Part shown: positions 25,128 to 32,896 of the stretch, piece by piece
Layout of the letters: each line of letters opens with the position of its first letter
How positions within the stretch are numbered: the first letter of the stretch is position 1
Source of the DNA: VRUE01 sp963697695
GTDB taxonomy: Bacteria > Actinomycetota > Thermoleophilia > Solirubrobacterales > 70-9
NCBI GenBank assembly: GCA_963697695.1
Contig: OY969094.1
Coordinates: 1,922,001-1,986,000 of the forward strand
Length of the DNA stretch: 64,000 nucleotides
Direction of reading: 5' to 3'
Notes under the pieces: generated by a model
Database searches by the model: none
Seen by the model: the letters and a program-made list of their open reading frames with translations, nothing else
Told to the model about the DNA's origin: nothing
Translations under genes and position numbers: made by a program

Positions 25128-26276
25128 ATGAGCGAGAGGCGGGGGGGCCCAATGGGGCATATGCGTGCCTGGACAGCTGTTTTCGCAATCGTCTTCGCGT
25201 CGGCTGCCGCGACTGCGCCGAGCGCGGCGGCGGTTCCAGGCGATTTCTGGGGGGTCTCGCCGCAGGCAACCCCGACGCCGGCGGAGTTCCAGCGGTTGCG
25301 TATGGGCGGGGTCGACAGTGTGCGGATCCCGATCGGCTGGGGTGCGGTCGAAACGGTGCAGGGCGTGGCGGACTTCTCCCACGTCGATCCACTCGTCGCC
25401 GGCGCCGCCCAGGCCGGCATCAGCGTGCTGCCCTTCGTCTACAACGCGCCGCCTTGGGTACTTCCCTCGACTGTGGTGCCGGGATCGCACGGCACCGTCA
25501 GGGCGCCCAAAACGCTGCCGGTGAAGACCGGCGCCCAGCGTGCGGCCTGGGCGAACTTCCTCAAACTGGTGGTCGCCCGCTATGGCCCCGGCGGCGCCTT
25601 CTGGAAGGCGAACCCGGGTCTGCCGGAACAGGCGGTCCGGACCTGGCAGATTTGGAACGAGGAGAACTTCAAGTACTTCGTGGTCAGGCCGAATCCGGCG
25701 GAATACGGCAAATTGGTGAAGATCTCCTACACGGCGATCAGGAGCGTCGATCCCGCTGCGCAGCTGGTTCTCGGCGGCCTGTTCTCCGAGCCGAACGAGG
25801 CGACGTTCAGAGTGAGGCCGCCGCAGGCCTACTTCGCCACCGACTTCCTCGATCGTCTCTACGAGACGACTCCTGGGATCAAGTCGAAGTTCCACGGCGT
25901 CGCCCTGCATCCCTATACGGCCAGGTATCAGGAGCTGACCGAGGACATCGAAGAGTTCCGCGCGGTCCTGCTGGAGAACAAAGACAGCGCCAAGAGCCTC
26001 TGGATCACCGAGATCGGCTGGAGCTCCCAGCACCCCGCCGGCAGAGATGCGTTCGCCAAGGGGCCGAACGGACAGGTGAAGCAGCTGAAGGGAGCTTTCA
26101 ACCTGTTCCAACGCAACCAGGCGAAATGGCGGCTGAAACGGATCTACTGGTTCTCGGTCGACGATCAGCCCGGCAGCTGCAACTTCTGCGACGGCACCGG
26201 CCTCTTCGGTGCCGGCTTCGTGCCGAAGAAGTCGTGGTTGGCCTACGTCAAGTTCGCCGGCGGAAGCGCCTACTGA
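25128..26276 (+). CDS. Secreted clan GH-A glycoside hydrolase (GH5/GH39-like)
   Basis: The 382-residue protein has a signal peptide (residues about 12-36) followed by a TIM-barrel. GVDSVRIPIGWGAVE is the first conserved strand. WNEEN supplies the acid/base Glu and LWITEIGWSS supplies the nucleophile Glu, the clan A arrangement on strands 4 and 7. It would cleave beta-glycosidic bonds outside the cell. Its place at the end of the polysaccharide island suggests trimming of the self-made polymer, as for other EPS-linked hydrolases (inference). The exact family cannot be settled by eye. Confidence 0.8.
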   Translation: MSERRGGPMGHMRAWTAVFAIVFASAAATAPSAAAVPGDFWGVSPQATPTPAEFQRLRMGGVDSVRIPIGWGAVETVQGVADFSHVDPLVAGAAQAGISVLPFVYNAPPWVLPSTVVPGSHGTVRAPKTLPVKTGAQRAAWANFLKLVVARYGPGGAFWKANPGLPEQAVRTWQIWNEENFKYFVVRPNPAEYGKLVKISYTAIRSVDPAAQLVLGGLFSEPNEATFRVRPPQAYFATDFLDRLYETTPGIKSKFHGVALHPYTARYQELTEDIEEFRAVLLENKDSAKSLWITEIGWSSQHPAGRDAFAKGPNGQVKQLKGAFNLFQRNQAKWRLKRIYWFSVDDQPGSCNFCDGTGLFGAGFVPKKSWLAYVKFAGGSAY

Positions 26277-26309
26277 TCGCCGGACCGGGGTAGGCGTAAG
26301 ATCGGTGGA

Positions 26310-29300
26310 TTGGCCACTGATCCGAACAGGAGTGCGGTAGCCGACCCACTGGCACCCTTCAGCGCCCCGGTAAGGCGCTGGTTCGAGGCCTCCTTCGAGG
26401 GACCCACCCCCGCCCAGGCCGGAGGCTGGGAGGCGATTTCGAGCGGGGCCAATGCGCTGATCTGCGCCCCGACGGGCTCGGGTAAGACACTCGCCAGCTT
26501 TCTCTGGGGAATCGACAAGCTTTCCCGCGAGACCGAGCGCGGCCAGGGTGTGCGCCTCGTCTACGTATCGCCGCTGAAGGCGCTCTCCTATGACATCGAG
26601 CGCAACCTGAGGGCCCCCCTGCGGGGCATCGGCGCTGAGATCGCCGTCGGCCTGCGCACCGGCGACACGCCCCAGTCGGAGCGGCGGGCGATGCGCAAAA
26701 CCCCGCCTGACATTCTCATCACCACCCCCGAGTCGCTTTACCTGATGCTCTCCTCGGGCGTTCGCGAGATCCTCACCACCGTCGAGGCCGTGATCGTCGA
26801 CGAGATCCACGCGGTCGCTCAGTCCAAGCGCGGCTCCCATCTGGCGCTGACGCTGGAGCGACTAGAACATCTGTCCAGTTCAGAGACCGTCCAGCGGATC
26901 GGGCTCTCGGCGACGCAGCGGCCGCTGGAGCGGATAGCCCAGTTCCTCGTCGGCCCCAAGCGAGAGTGCAAGATCGTCGATGCCGGGATCGCCAAGGAGC
27001 TCGACCTCGAGATCGTCGTCCCGGTCGAGGACATGGCCGATCCCGGAGCAGCCGCCTTCCCCAATGCCGACGGCAATCCCACCGAGGGCGAGCCATTGGC
27101 CCACGTCCGCTCGATTTGGCCAGCCATCTACCCGGAGCTCTTGAAGCTGGTCAAGGAACACACCTCAACGATCGTCTTCGTCAACAACCGCCGCGCCGCC
27201 GAGCGCCTAGCCAAGCGCCTCAACGAGCTCGCCAACGGCGAAGGCGAGCACGAGCTGCCGGCCACCGAGCACGCCGGGGCGGATGGGTCAGGTCCGGCGG
27301 GAACTCCTCGCGACAGCGAGCCCGACGGATCTGACCCATCCGCGCCTGTTGAGATTGCCCGAGCGCACCACGGCTCCCTCTCCCACGAGGAGCGCACCGT
27401 GGTCGAGGAGCTGCTCAAGTCGGGCCAGTTGCCTTGCCTGGTGGCGACTTCGTCCCTCGAGCTGGGAATCGACATGGGCGCTGTCGACCTGGTGATCCAG
27501 GTCGAGTCGCCGAAGTCGGTCAGCCGCGGGCTGCAGCGGGTCGGGCGCGCCGGCCACTCGCTGGGCGAGGTCTCGCGCGGCCGCATCTTCCCCAAGTTCC
27601 GCGCCGATCTGCTCGAGTGCGCGGTGGTCGCCAAGCGGATGCGGACGGGGGAGATCGAGGAGACCGTGATCCCGCAAAACCCCCTCGACGTCCTCGCCCA
27701 GCAGCTGGTCGCGATGGCGGCGCTCGACGAGTGGAAGGTCGACGAGGTCGAGCAACTGGTCACCGCCAGCCAGCCCTTCCACGAACTCTCCCGCGAGCAG
27801 CTCGAGAACGTGCTCGACATGCTCGACGGGCGCTACCCGTCGGACCGCTTCGCCGAGCTGCGGCCGCGGATCGTCTGGGACCGCACCGCCGGCACCATGC
27901 ACGGCCGCAAAGGCGCTCTCCAGCTCGTCGTCACCAACGCCGGCACGATCCCCGACCGCGGCCTCTACGGCGTCCACCTGCCCGACGGCCGCCGTGTCGG
28001 CGAGCTCGACGAGGAGATGGTCTACGAGGCCCGGCCCGGCCAGACCTTCCTGCTCGGCGCGACGACCTGGCGGATCGAGGAGATCACCCGCGACCGCGTC
28101 ATCGTCACCCCGGCACCCGGCGTCCCCGGCGCCGTCCCCTTCTGGAAGGGGGACGGGATCGGCCGTCCGGCCGAGCTGGGGCGGGCGATCGGTGCCTTCG
28201 CCCGCGAGGCGGTCTCGCGCAAGCCGAAGGAGCTGGCCGCCGAGTACGACCTCGACCGCCGCGCCGCCGAGAACCTCGTCGCCTACCTGCGCGAGCAGCA
28301 GACGGCGACCCGTGTCGTGCCCTCCGACGAGACGATCGTGGTCGAGCGCTTCCGCGATGAGATCGGCGACTGGCGCCTCTGCGTCCTCTCTCCCTACGGC
28401 GGTCGCGTCCACGCCGCCTGGGGCCTCGCGCTCGCCGCCAAGATCCGTGCCGAGCGCGACCTCGAGGCGGACGCGATCTGGTCCGACGACGGCATCGTCA
28501 TCCACCTCCCCGACGCCGACGAGCCGCCTCCCGCCGATCTCGTCCTGATCGAGCCGGACGAGCTCGAAGACCTGGTCGTCGGCGAGCTCTCCGGCTCGGC
28601 CCTCTTCGGCTCCCACTTCCGCGAGAACGCCGCCCGCTCGCTGCTCATCCCCCGTGCCTATCCCGGCAAGCGCACGCCGCTCTGGCAGCAGCGGCTCAAG
28701 TCGCAGAGCCTGCTCGAGGTGGCGCGGGACTTCCCCCGCTTCCCGGTTGTGCTCGAGACCTACCGCGAGGTCCTGCGCGACGTGCTCGACCTGCCCTCTC
28801 TTGCCGAGCTGCTGGGCAAGCTCCATTCGCGCCGGCTCAGCCTGGTCGAGGTCGAGACCCCGACCGCCTCCCCCTTCGCTTCCTCGCTGCTATTCGACTA
28901 CGTCGCCACCTATATGTACGAGGGGGACACGCCCAACGCCGAGCGCCGGGCGGCCGCGCTGGCGCTCGACCGCGACCTGCTGCGCGAGCTGCTCGGCCAG
29001 GAGGAGCTGCGCGAGCTGATCGATCCGGAGGCCCTGGAGGAGGTCGAGGCGCAGCTCCAGCACCGCACCGAGGCCGGCCGGGCCGGCGACCGCGACGCGC
29101 TGCAGCAGGTGCTGCGCAACGTCGGCGATCTCACCGCCGCCGAGTGCGAGGAGCGTGTCGCCGAGGGCTACTCGGCCGCCTCGATGCTGGAGAAGCTCGT
29201 CTCCGAGCGCCGCGTGGCACTGGTCAGGATCGCCGGCGAGGAGCGCTACATCGCCGCCGAGCACGCCGGCATGTACCGCGACGCGCTCGGCGTGCCGCCA

Positions 29301-30809
29301 CCGGCCGGCCTGCCCGAGAGCTTCCTCGCCGAGCACCCCGACCCGCTCGTCGCCCTCGTGCGCCGCTACGCGCGCACCCATGGGCCCTTTCCGACGGTCC
29401 AGCTCGCCTCCCGCTACGGCGTCGATCCGACCCCTGCCCTGCGCGAGCTGGAGCGCAGCGGGGTCCTGGTCCGCGGCGAGCTGCTGCCGGGTGGGACCGA
29501 GCGCGAGTGGTGTGACTCCGACGTGCTGCGCCGGGTGCGCCGGGCCAGCCTCGCCCACCTGCGGCGCGAGGTCGAACCGGCTGCCCGCGACCGCTTCGCC
29601 CGCTTCCTGCCGAGCTGGCAGAACGTCGATGCCCACCGTGCCGCGGGAGCCGGCCCCGATCGCCTGCGCGAGGCCCTGGTCCCCCTGCAGGGGGTTGCCC
29701 TCACCCCCAAGGTATGGGAGGCCGATGTGCTGCCGCGCCGGCTCGGCGCCTACTCACCGGCCTGGCTCGACGAGCTCTGCACCAGCGGCGAGCTGGTCTG
29801 GATCGGTGCCGGCGCGCGCGGTCGCAGCGACGGTCGCGTCGCCCTCTACTACCGCGACGACGTCCGCCTCGCCGGCCCCCCGCCCGCCAACGTGAAGCTG
29901 GAGCCGGCCGAGGGCGAGGTCCACGATGCGATCCGCGAGCGGTTGGCAGGCGGCCCTGCCTTCTGGCTCGACCTGCTCGCCGACCTTGACGTTCCCGGTG
30001 AGGAGCTGCACAGCGCTCTCTGGGACCTCGCCTGGTCGGGCGAGGTGACCAACGACTCCTTCGCCCCGTTGCGGGCACCGCGCCTGCGCGCCGCCTCGCC
30101 GCCGGAGAGCCGCGGCCGCCGCTTCGGCCGCCGCCCGGCCCGCGGCGCCGCGGTGCAGGGCCGCTGGTCGTTGACCGCGCCGCTGTTCGAGAACGCGCCC
30201 GCCGCAGGGCCGCGCCTGCGCGCCCAGGCCGAGCTGATGCTCGAGCGCTACGGCATCGTCACCCGTGAGACCGTGCTCGCCGAGGGCATCCCCGGCGGCT
30301 TCTCGACCCTCTACGCCGAGCTCGGCAACCTCGAGCTGCTCGGCACCGCTCGCCGCGGCTACTTCGTCGAGGGCCTCGGCGGCGCCCAGTTCGCGCTGCC
30401 CGGTGCGGTCGAGCGCCTGCGCTCGCTGCCAGAAGACGACGGCTCCTTCCTTCTCCTCGCCGCCACCGATCCGGCCAATCCCTACGGCGCCTCGCTGCCC
30501 TGGCCGAAACCGGCAAACGGCCGCCGCCCCGCCCGCACCCCCGGCGCTCACGTCCTCCAGCGCGACGGCGCTCCGGTGATCTACCTGGAGCGCGGCGGCC
30601 GCGGCATCCTTCGCCTCGTCGAGCTTGACGGCGAGGAGCTGGCAGCGGCGATGCGTGCCCTCGCCGACGCAGTCGCAGCCGGCCGCCTGTCCAAACTCGC
30701 GATCGAGAAGCTCGACGGCGAGCCGGTGATCGGCTCCGGCCATGAGGATGTGCTGATCGACGCCGGCTTCAGCCGCGGCCCCCGCAAACTCACTCTCGCC
30801 GCCCGCTGA
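26310..30809 (+). CDS. lhr: Lhr-family large ATP-dependent helicase
   Basis: This 1499-residue superfamily 2 helicase has Walker A APTGSGKT (residues 53-60), the DEIH box in VIVDEIHAVAQSKRG, motif III SATQRPLE and motif VI LQRVGRAGHSLG. The Lhr core (winged helix) follows. The long C-terminal extension has further winged-helix repeats, matching the full-length Lhr of actinobacteria and E. coli in size. It acts in DNA repair as a 3'-5' translocase. The start is TTG 26310, with TAAGAT 7 nt upstream suggesting a leaderless mRNA. A palindrome-encoded insert lies near residue 335. Confidence 0.94.
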   Translation: MATDPNRSAVADPLAPFSAPVRRWFEASFEGPTPAQAGGWEAISSGANALICAPTGSGKTLASFLWGIDKLSRETERGQGVRLVYVSPLKALSYDIERNLRAPLRGIGAEIAVGLRTGDTPQSERRAMRKTPPDILITTPESLYLMLSSGVREILTTVEAVIVDEIHAVAQSKRGSHLALTLERLEHLSSSETVQRIGLSATQRPLERIAQFLVGPKRECKIVDAGIAKELDLEIVVPVEDMADPGAAAFPNADGNPTEGEPLAHVRSIWPAIYPELLKLVKEHTSTIVFVNNRRAAERLAKRLNELANGEGEHELPATEHAGADGSGPAGTPRDSEPDGSDPSAPVEIARAHHGSLSHEERTVVEELLKSGQLPCLVATSSLELGIDMGAVDLVIQVESPKSVSRGLQRVGRAGHSLGEVSRGRIFPKFRADLLECAVVAKRMRTGEIEETVIPQNPLDVLAQQLVAMAALDEWKVDEVEQLVTASQPFHELSREQLENVLDMLDGRYPSDRFAELRPRIVWDRTAGTMHGRKGALQLVVTNAGTIPDRGLYGVHLPDGRRVGELDEEMVYEARPGQTFLLGATTWRIEEITRDRVIVTPAPGVPGAVPFWKGDGIGRPAELGRAIGAFAREAVSRKPKELAAEYDLDRRAAENLVAYLREQQTATRVVPSDETIVVERFRDEIGDWRLCVLSPYGGRVHAAWGLALAAKIRAERDLEADAIWSDDGIVIHLPDADEPPPADLVLIEPDELEDLVVGELSGSALFGSHFRENAARSLLIPRAYPGKRTPLWQQRLKSQSLLEVARDFPRFPVVLETYREVLRDVLDLPSLAELLGKLHSRRLSLVEVETPTASPFASSLLFDYVATYMYEGDTPNAERRAAALALDRDLLRELLGQEELRELIDPEALEEVEAQLQHRTEAGRAGDRDALQQVLRNVGDLTAAECEERVAEGYSAASMLEKLVSERRVALVRIAGEERYIAAEHAGMYRDALGVPPPAGLPESFLAEHPDPLVALVRRYARTHGPFPTVQLASRYGVDPTPALRELERSGVLVRGELLPGGTEREWCDSDVLRRVRRASLAHLRREVEPAARDRFARFLPSWQNVDAHRAAGAGPDRLREALVPLQGVALTPKVWEADVLPRRLGAYSPAWLDELCTSGELVWIGAGARGRSDGRVALYYRDDVRLAGPPPANVKLEPAEGEVHDAIRERLAGGPAFWLDLLADLDVPGEELHSALWDLAWSGEVTNDSFAPLRAPRLRAASPPESRGRRFGRRPARGAAVQGRWSLTAPLFENAPAAGPRLRAQAELMLERYGIVTRETVLAEGIPGGFSTLYAELGNLELLGTARRGYFVEGLGGAQFALPGAVERLRSLPEDDGSFLLLAATDPANPYGASLPWPKPANGRRPARTPGAHVLQRDGAPVIYLERGGRGILRLVELDGEELAAAMRALADAVAAGRLSKLAIEKLDGEPVIGSGHEDVLIDAGFSRGPRKLTLAAR
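27279..27342 (+). repeat. In-frame palindromic insertion in lhr
   Basis: Arms at 27279-27295 and 27326-27342 are reverse complements with one mismatch (left core GGATGGGTCAGG, right core TCTGACCCATCC). The 30-nt loop stays in frame. It encodes a Gly/Ser/Pro/Asp-rich stretch between helicase motif IV (FVNNRRAAERL) and motif V (ATSSLELGIDMG), a site where such an insert could be tolerated. Confidence 0.6.
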
Positions 30810-30812
30810 GAC

Positions 30813-31178
30813 TCAGCGACTGCGGCCGAGGCCGATCAAGATGCCGACCCGCTTGGACACCGTTTCGACGGTGTCTGGGGAAGCGAGGCCCATCCTGTGT
30901 CCGAGGCGGTCCATCGAGATCGAACGAACCATCTCCGGCATCGCAAAGCTCACCCGTTTCAATCCCCCTTCGGGGGGCTCGATGCGAACGTGCAGCTCGC
31001 TGCTGCGGTCGGTGGTGGTCAGTGGCACCGTAATTGCAAGCCTCGCGGGGGATCGATTCATCGCCCGGATGGAGACCACCAGCACGGGTCGACGACCTCC
31101 CTGCTCGTGTCCCACCACTGGATCGGGGTCACCGATGTAGACCTCGCCTCGCTGGACCCTGGGCCGTTCAGCCGGCAT
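30813..31178 (-). CDS. MazF/PemK-type endoribonuclease toxin
   Basis: This protein of about 121 residues opens with QRGEVYIGDPDPVVGHEQGG and continues RRPVLVVSIRAMN, the conserved first strands and loop of MazF/PemK toxins. ITVPLTTTDR and a C-terminal helix with SMDRLGHRMG follow. The family cleaves mRNA at short motifs. The frame extends to an ATG at 31202; I favour ATG 31178, which overlaps the antitoxin by 11 bp. It converges with lhr with a 3-bp gap. Confidence 0.88.
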   Translation of the reverse strand: MPAERPRVQRGEVYIGDPDPVVGHEQGGRRPVLVVSIRAMNRSPARLAITVPLTTTDRSSELHVRIEPPEGGLKRVSFAMPEMVRSISMDRLGHRMGLASPDTVETVSKRVGILIGLGRSR

Positions 31179-31410
31179 CGAGCGGCCTGTCGAGGGGAGC
31201 ATCGAGCCATGTCTTCATTTCCTCGTGGATCTCATCCCCGTGCTTCGCATAGGACTCGTCCATCGAGGCGAGAAGCCGCTGCTCCTCCCACAGGTCCACG
31301 GCTGCCTCGAGCATCTCAATCACGCTTTTCCCCGCCAGCCTTGCCTCGTTTGCGAGGCGTTGCTGCGTGCTCCGCCTGACACGGATCGTGGTGGTCTCGA
31401 CAACAGCCAT
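31168..31410 (-). CDS. Ribbon-helix-helix antitoxin of MazEF-like pair
   Basis: This 80-residue protein starts MAVVETTTIRVRRSTQQRL, an RHH strand. The first helix is ANEARLAGKSVIEMLEAAVDLWEE and a C-terminal acidic toxin-binding tail follows. It sits directly upstream of and overlapping the MazF-like toxin. The gene is preceded by a TAGACT hexamer 6 nt from the ATG and a perfect palindrome, consistent with leaderless, autoregulated expression. Confidence 0.84.
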   Translation of the reverse strand: MAVVETTTIRVRRSTQQRLANEARLAGKSVIEMLEAAVDLWEEQRLLASMDESYAKHGDEIHEEMKTWLDAPLDRPLDAG

Positions 31411-31416
31411 GCATCG

Positions 31417-31445
31417 AGTCTACAGATCTGTCTACACAGCAGGAA
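31417..31445 (-). promoter_or_regulatory. Promoter/operator of the MazEF-like operon
   Basis: On the minus strand, TTCCTG (-35-like, about 31445-31440) and TAGACT (-10, 31422-31417) are separated by 17 bp, and the antitoxin ATG lies 6 nt downstream. The spacer holds the perfect palindrome ACAGATCTGT (31422-31431) and a direct repeat TGTAGAC. An RHH antitoxin is the expected ligand. Confidence 0.55.
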
Positions 31446-31524
31446 TCGAGGTCCATGCGCATCCAAGGATCTGGCCGGCCACCCTCTTCCCCTCGCCTTC
31501 TTCCGAAATGCGAACAGCGGCTGG

Positions 31525-31537
31525 GATAATCAAAGAG
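31525..31537 (+). promoter_or_regulatory. -10 element of leaderless crp-like promoter
   Basis: GATAAT occupies 31525-31530, and 7 nt later comes ATG 31538, the distance expected between a -10 box and a transcription start. No Shine-Dalgarno sequence fits between them. Confidence 0.55.
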
Positions 31538-32239
31538 ATGCCGGATCGCGAAGAGGGGCAGGGACCGGTCGAGCTGCTGCGCAGCGTGCCGCTCTTCTCC
31601 GACCTCGAGGAAGGGGAGCTGGAGCGGTTCTCGCGCGTCGCCGTGGCCCGCTCGTTCCCGACCGGGACGCGCGTCTTCCACGAGGGCGACCACTCCGATG
31701 CCTGCTACATCGTCCGCGACGGCAGCTTCCGGGTCACCCGCGAGCACTCCGATGGGCGGGCGATCACGCTGGCGACTCTCGGGCCGGGCGACATTTTCGG
31801 CGAGCTGGCGATGCTCGACGGCGAGGTGCGCTCGGCCAGCGTCGAGGCGCTCGTCGACGGCGAGCTGCTGGCACTGCCGGCCGGCGAGGTGCGGGCGCTG
31901 CTCGCCCGCCACCCCGAGATCACCATCAAGCTGATCGCGGCGCTGGTGCGCCGCCTGCGCAGCGCCAACGAGCGGATCTCCCGCCAGTCCTTCCAGACCG
32001 TCCCCAGCCGCGTCGCCGGCGTCCTCTCCCAGCTCGTCGTCGAGGAGGCGCCGCGTGGGGAGAAGGGCGGCGAGGTGACGATCCGCATGAACCAGGCCGA
32101 TCTGGCCCAGCTGGCCGGCACTTCGCGCGAGAGCGTCAGCCGCTTCCTCGCCGACCTCGAGCGGGCCGGGATAGTCCGTCCGGGTCGCGGCAGGGTCACG
32201 GTCCTGGAGCCGGACAAGCTCCGCAACTACATCTTCTGA
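31538..32239 (+). CDS. Crp/Fnr-family transcriptional regulator
   Basis: The 233-residue protein has an N-terminal cyclic-nucleotide-binding fold (FSDLEEGELERFSRVAVAR, then GDIFGELAMLDGEVRSASVEAL with the PBC-like GELA motif). A dimerisation helix and a C-terminal winged HTH (NQADLAQLAGTSRESVSRFLADLE) follow. No Fe-S cysteines are visible, so Crp-type rather than Fnr-type sensing is likely. The start ATG 31538 follows from the leaderless promoter and domain boundary; an upstream extension has no family features. Confidence 0.9.
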   Translation: MPDREEGQGPVELLRSVPLFSDLEEGELERFSRVAVARSFPTGTRVFHEGDHSDACYIVRDGSFRVTREHSDGRAITLATLGPGDIFGELAMLDGEVRSASVEALVDGELLALPAGEVRALLARHPEITIKLIAALVRRLRSANERISRQSFQTVPSRVAGVLSQLVVEEAPRGEKGGEVTIRMNQADLAQLAGTSRESVSRFLADLERAGIVRPGRGRVTVLEPDKLRNYIF

Positions 32240-32276
32240 GGCCGCCACGACCGACTTCGCCGACCTCCGCGCACAG

Positions 32277-32891
32277 ATGGTCGAGCGGCAGTTGCGCCGG
32301 CGCGGCATCGGCGACGAGCGCGTCCTGGCGGCGATGGGGGAGGCGCCGCGGGAGGCGTTCGTCCCCAACCGTCATCGCCGCCGGGCCTATGCCGACTCGG
32401 CGCTGCCGATCGGCGAGCAGCAGACGATCTCCCAGCCCTGGATCGTCGCCGCCATCTGCCAGGCGCTGGCGCTGAGCGGCGAGGAGCTGGTGCTGGAGGT
32501 GGGGACGGGATCGGGCTACTCGGCCTGTGTCCTCTCGCGGCTCGCTGCCCACGTCGTCAGCGTCGAGCGACACGAGTCGCTGGCCCGGGGCGCTGAGGAG
32601 ACCCTGGCCTCGCTCGGCATCGGCAACGTCGAGATCGTGGTCGGAGACGGCAGCCGCGGCGTTCCTGCGCGGGCACCCTTCGACGCCATTGCTGTCCACG
32701 CCGCCGCTCCCGCGCCGCCGCCGACGTTGCTCGAGCAACTCGCTGACGAGGGCCGCCTGGTCGTCCCGGTGGCCACCGATGCGGTCGACCTGCTCACTGC
32801 TTTCCGCCGCCACGGGGACGAGCTGGAGAGCGAGACGATCGGTCCCTGCCGCTTCGTGCCGCTGTTGGGCGAGGAGGGGTTCGGGGGATAG
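32277..32891 (+). CDS. pcm: Protein-L-isoaspartate O-methyltransferase
   Basis: This 204-residue enzyme repairs isoaspartyl residues by SAM-dependent methylation. MVERQLRRRGIGDERVLAAMGEAPR is the usual N-terminus, PIGEQQTISQPWIVA is the PCMT hallmark, and LVLEVGTGSGYSACVLS binds SAM. The ATG aligns with E. coli Pcm numbering. It lies 37 bp after the Crp-like gene and is probably co-transcribed with it. Confidence 0.92.
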   Translation: MVERQLRRRGIGDERVLAAMGEAPREAFVPNRHRRRAYADSALPIGEQQTISQPWIVAAICQALALSGEELVLEVGTGSGYSACVLSRLAAHVVSVERHESLARGAEETLASLGIGNVEIVVGDGSRGVPARAPFDAIAVHAAAPAPPPTLLEQLADEGRLVVPVATDAVDLLTAFRRHGDELESETIGPCRFVPLLGEEGFGG

Positions 32892-32896
32892 GTGGG

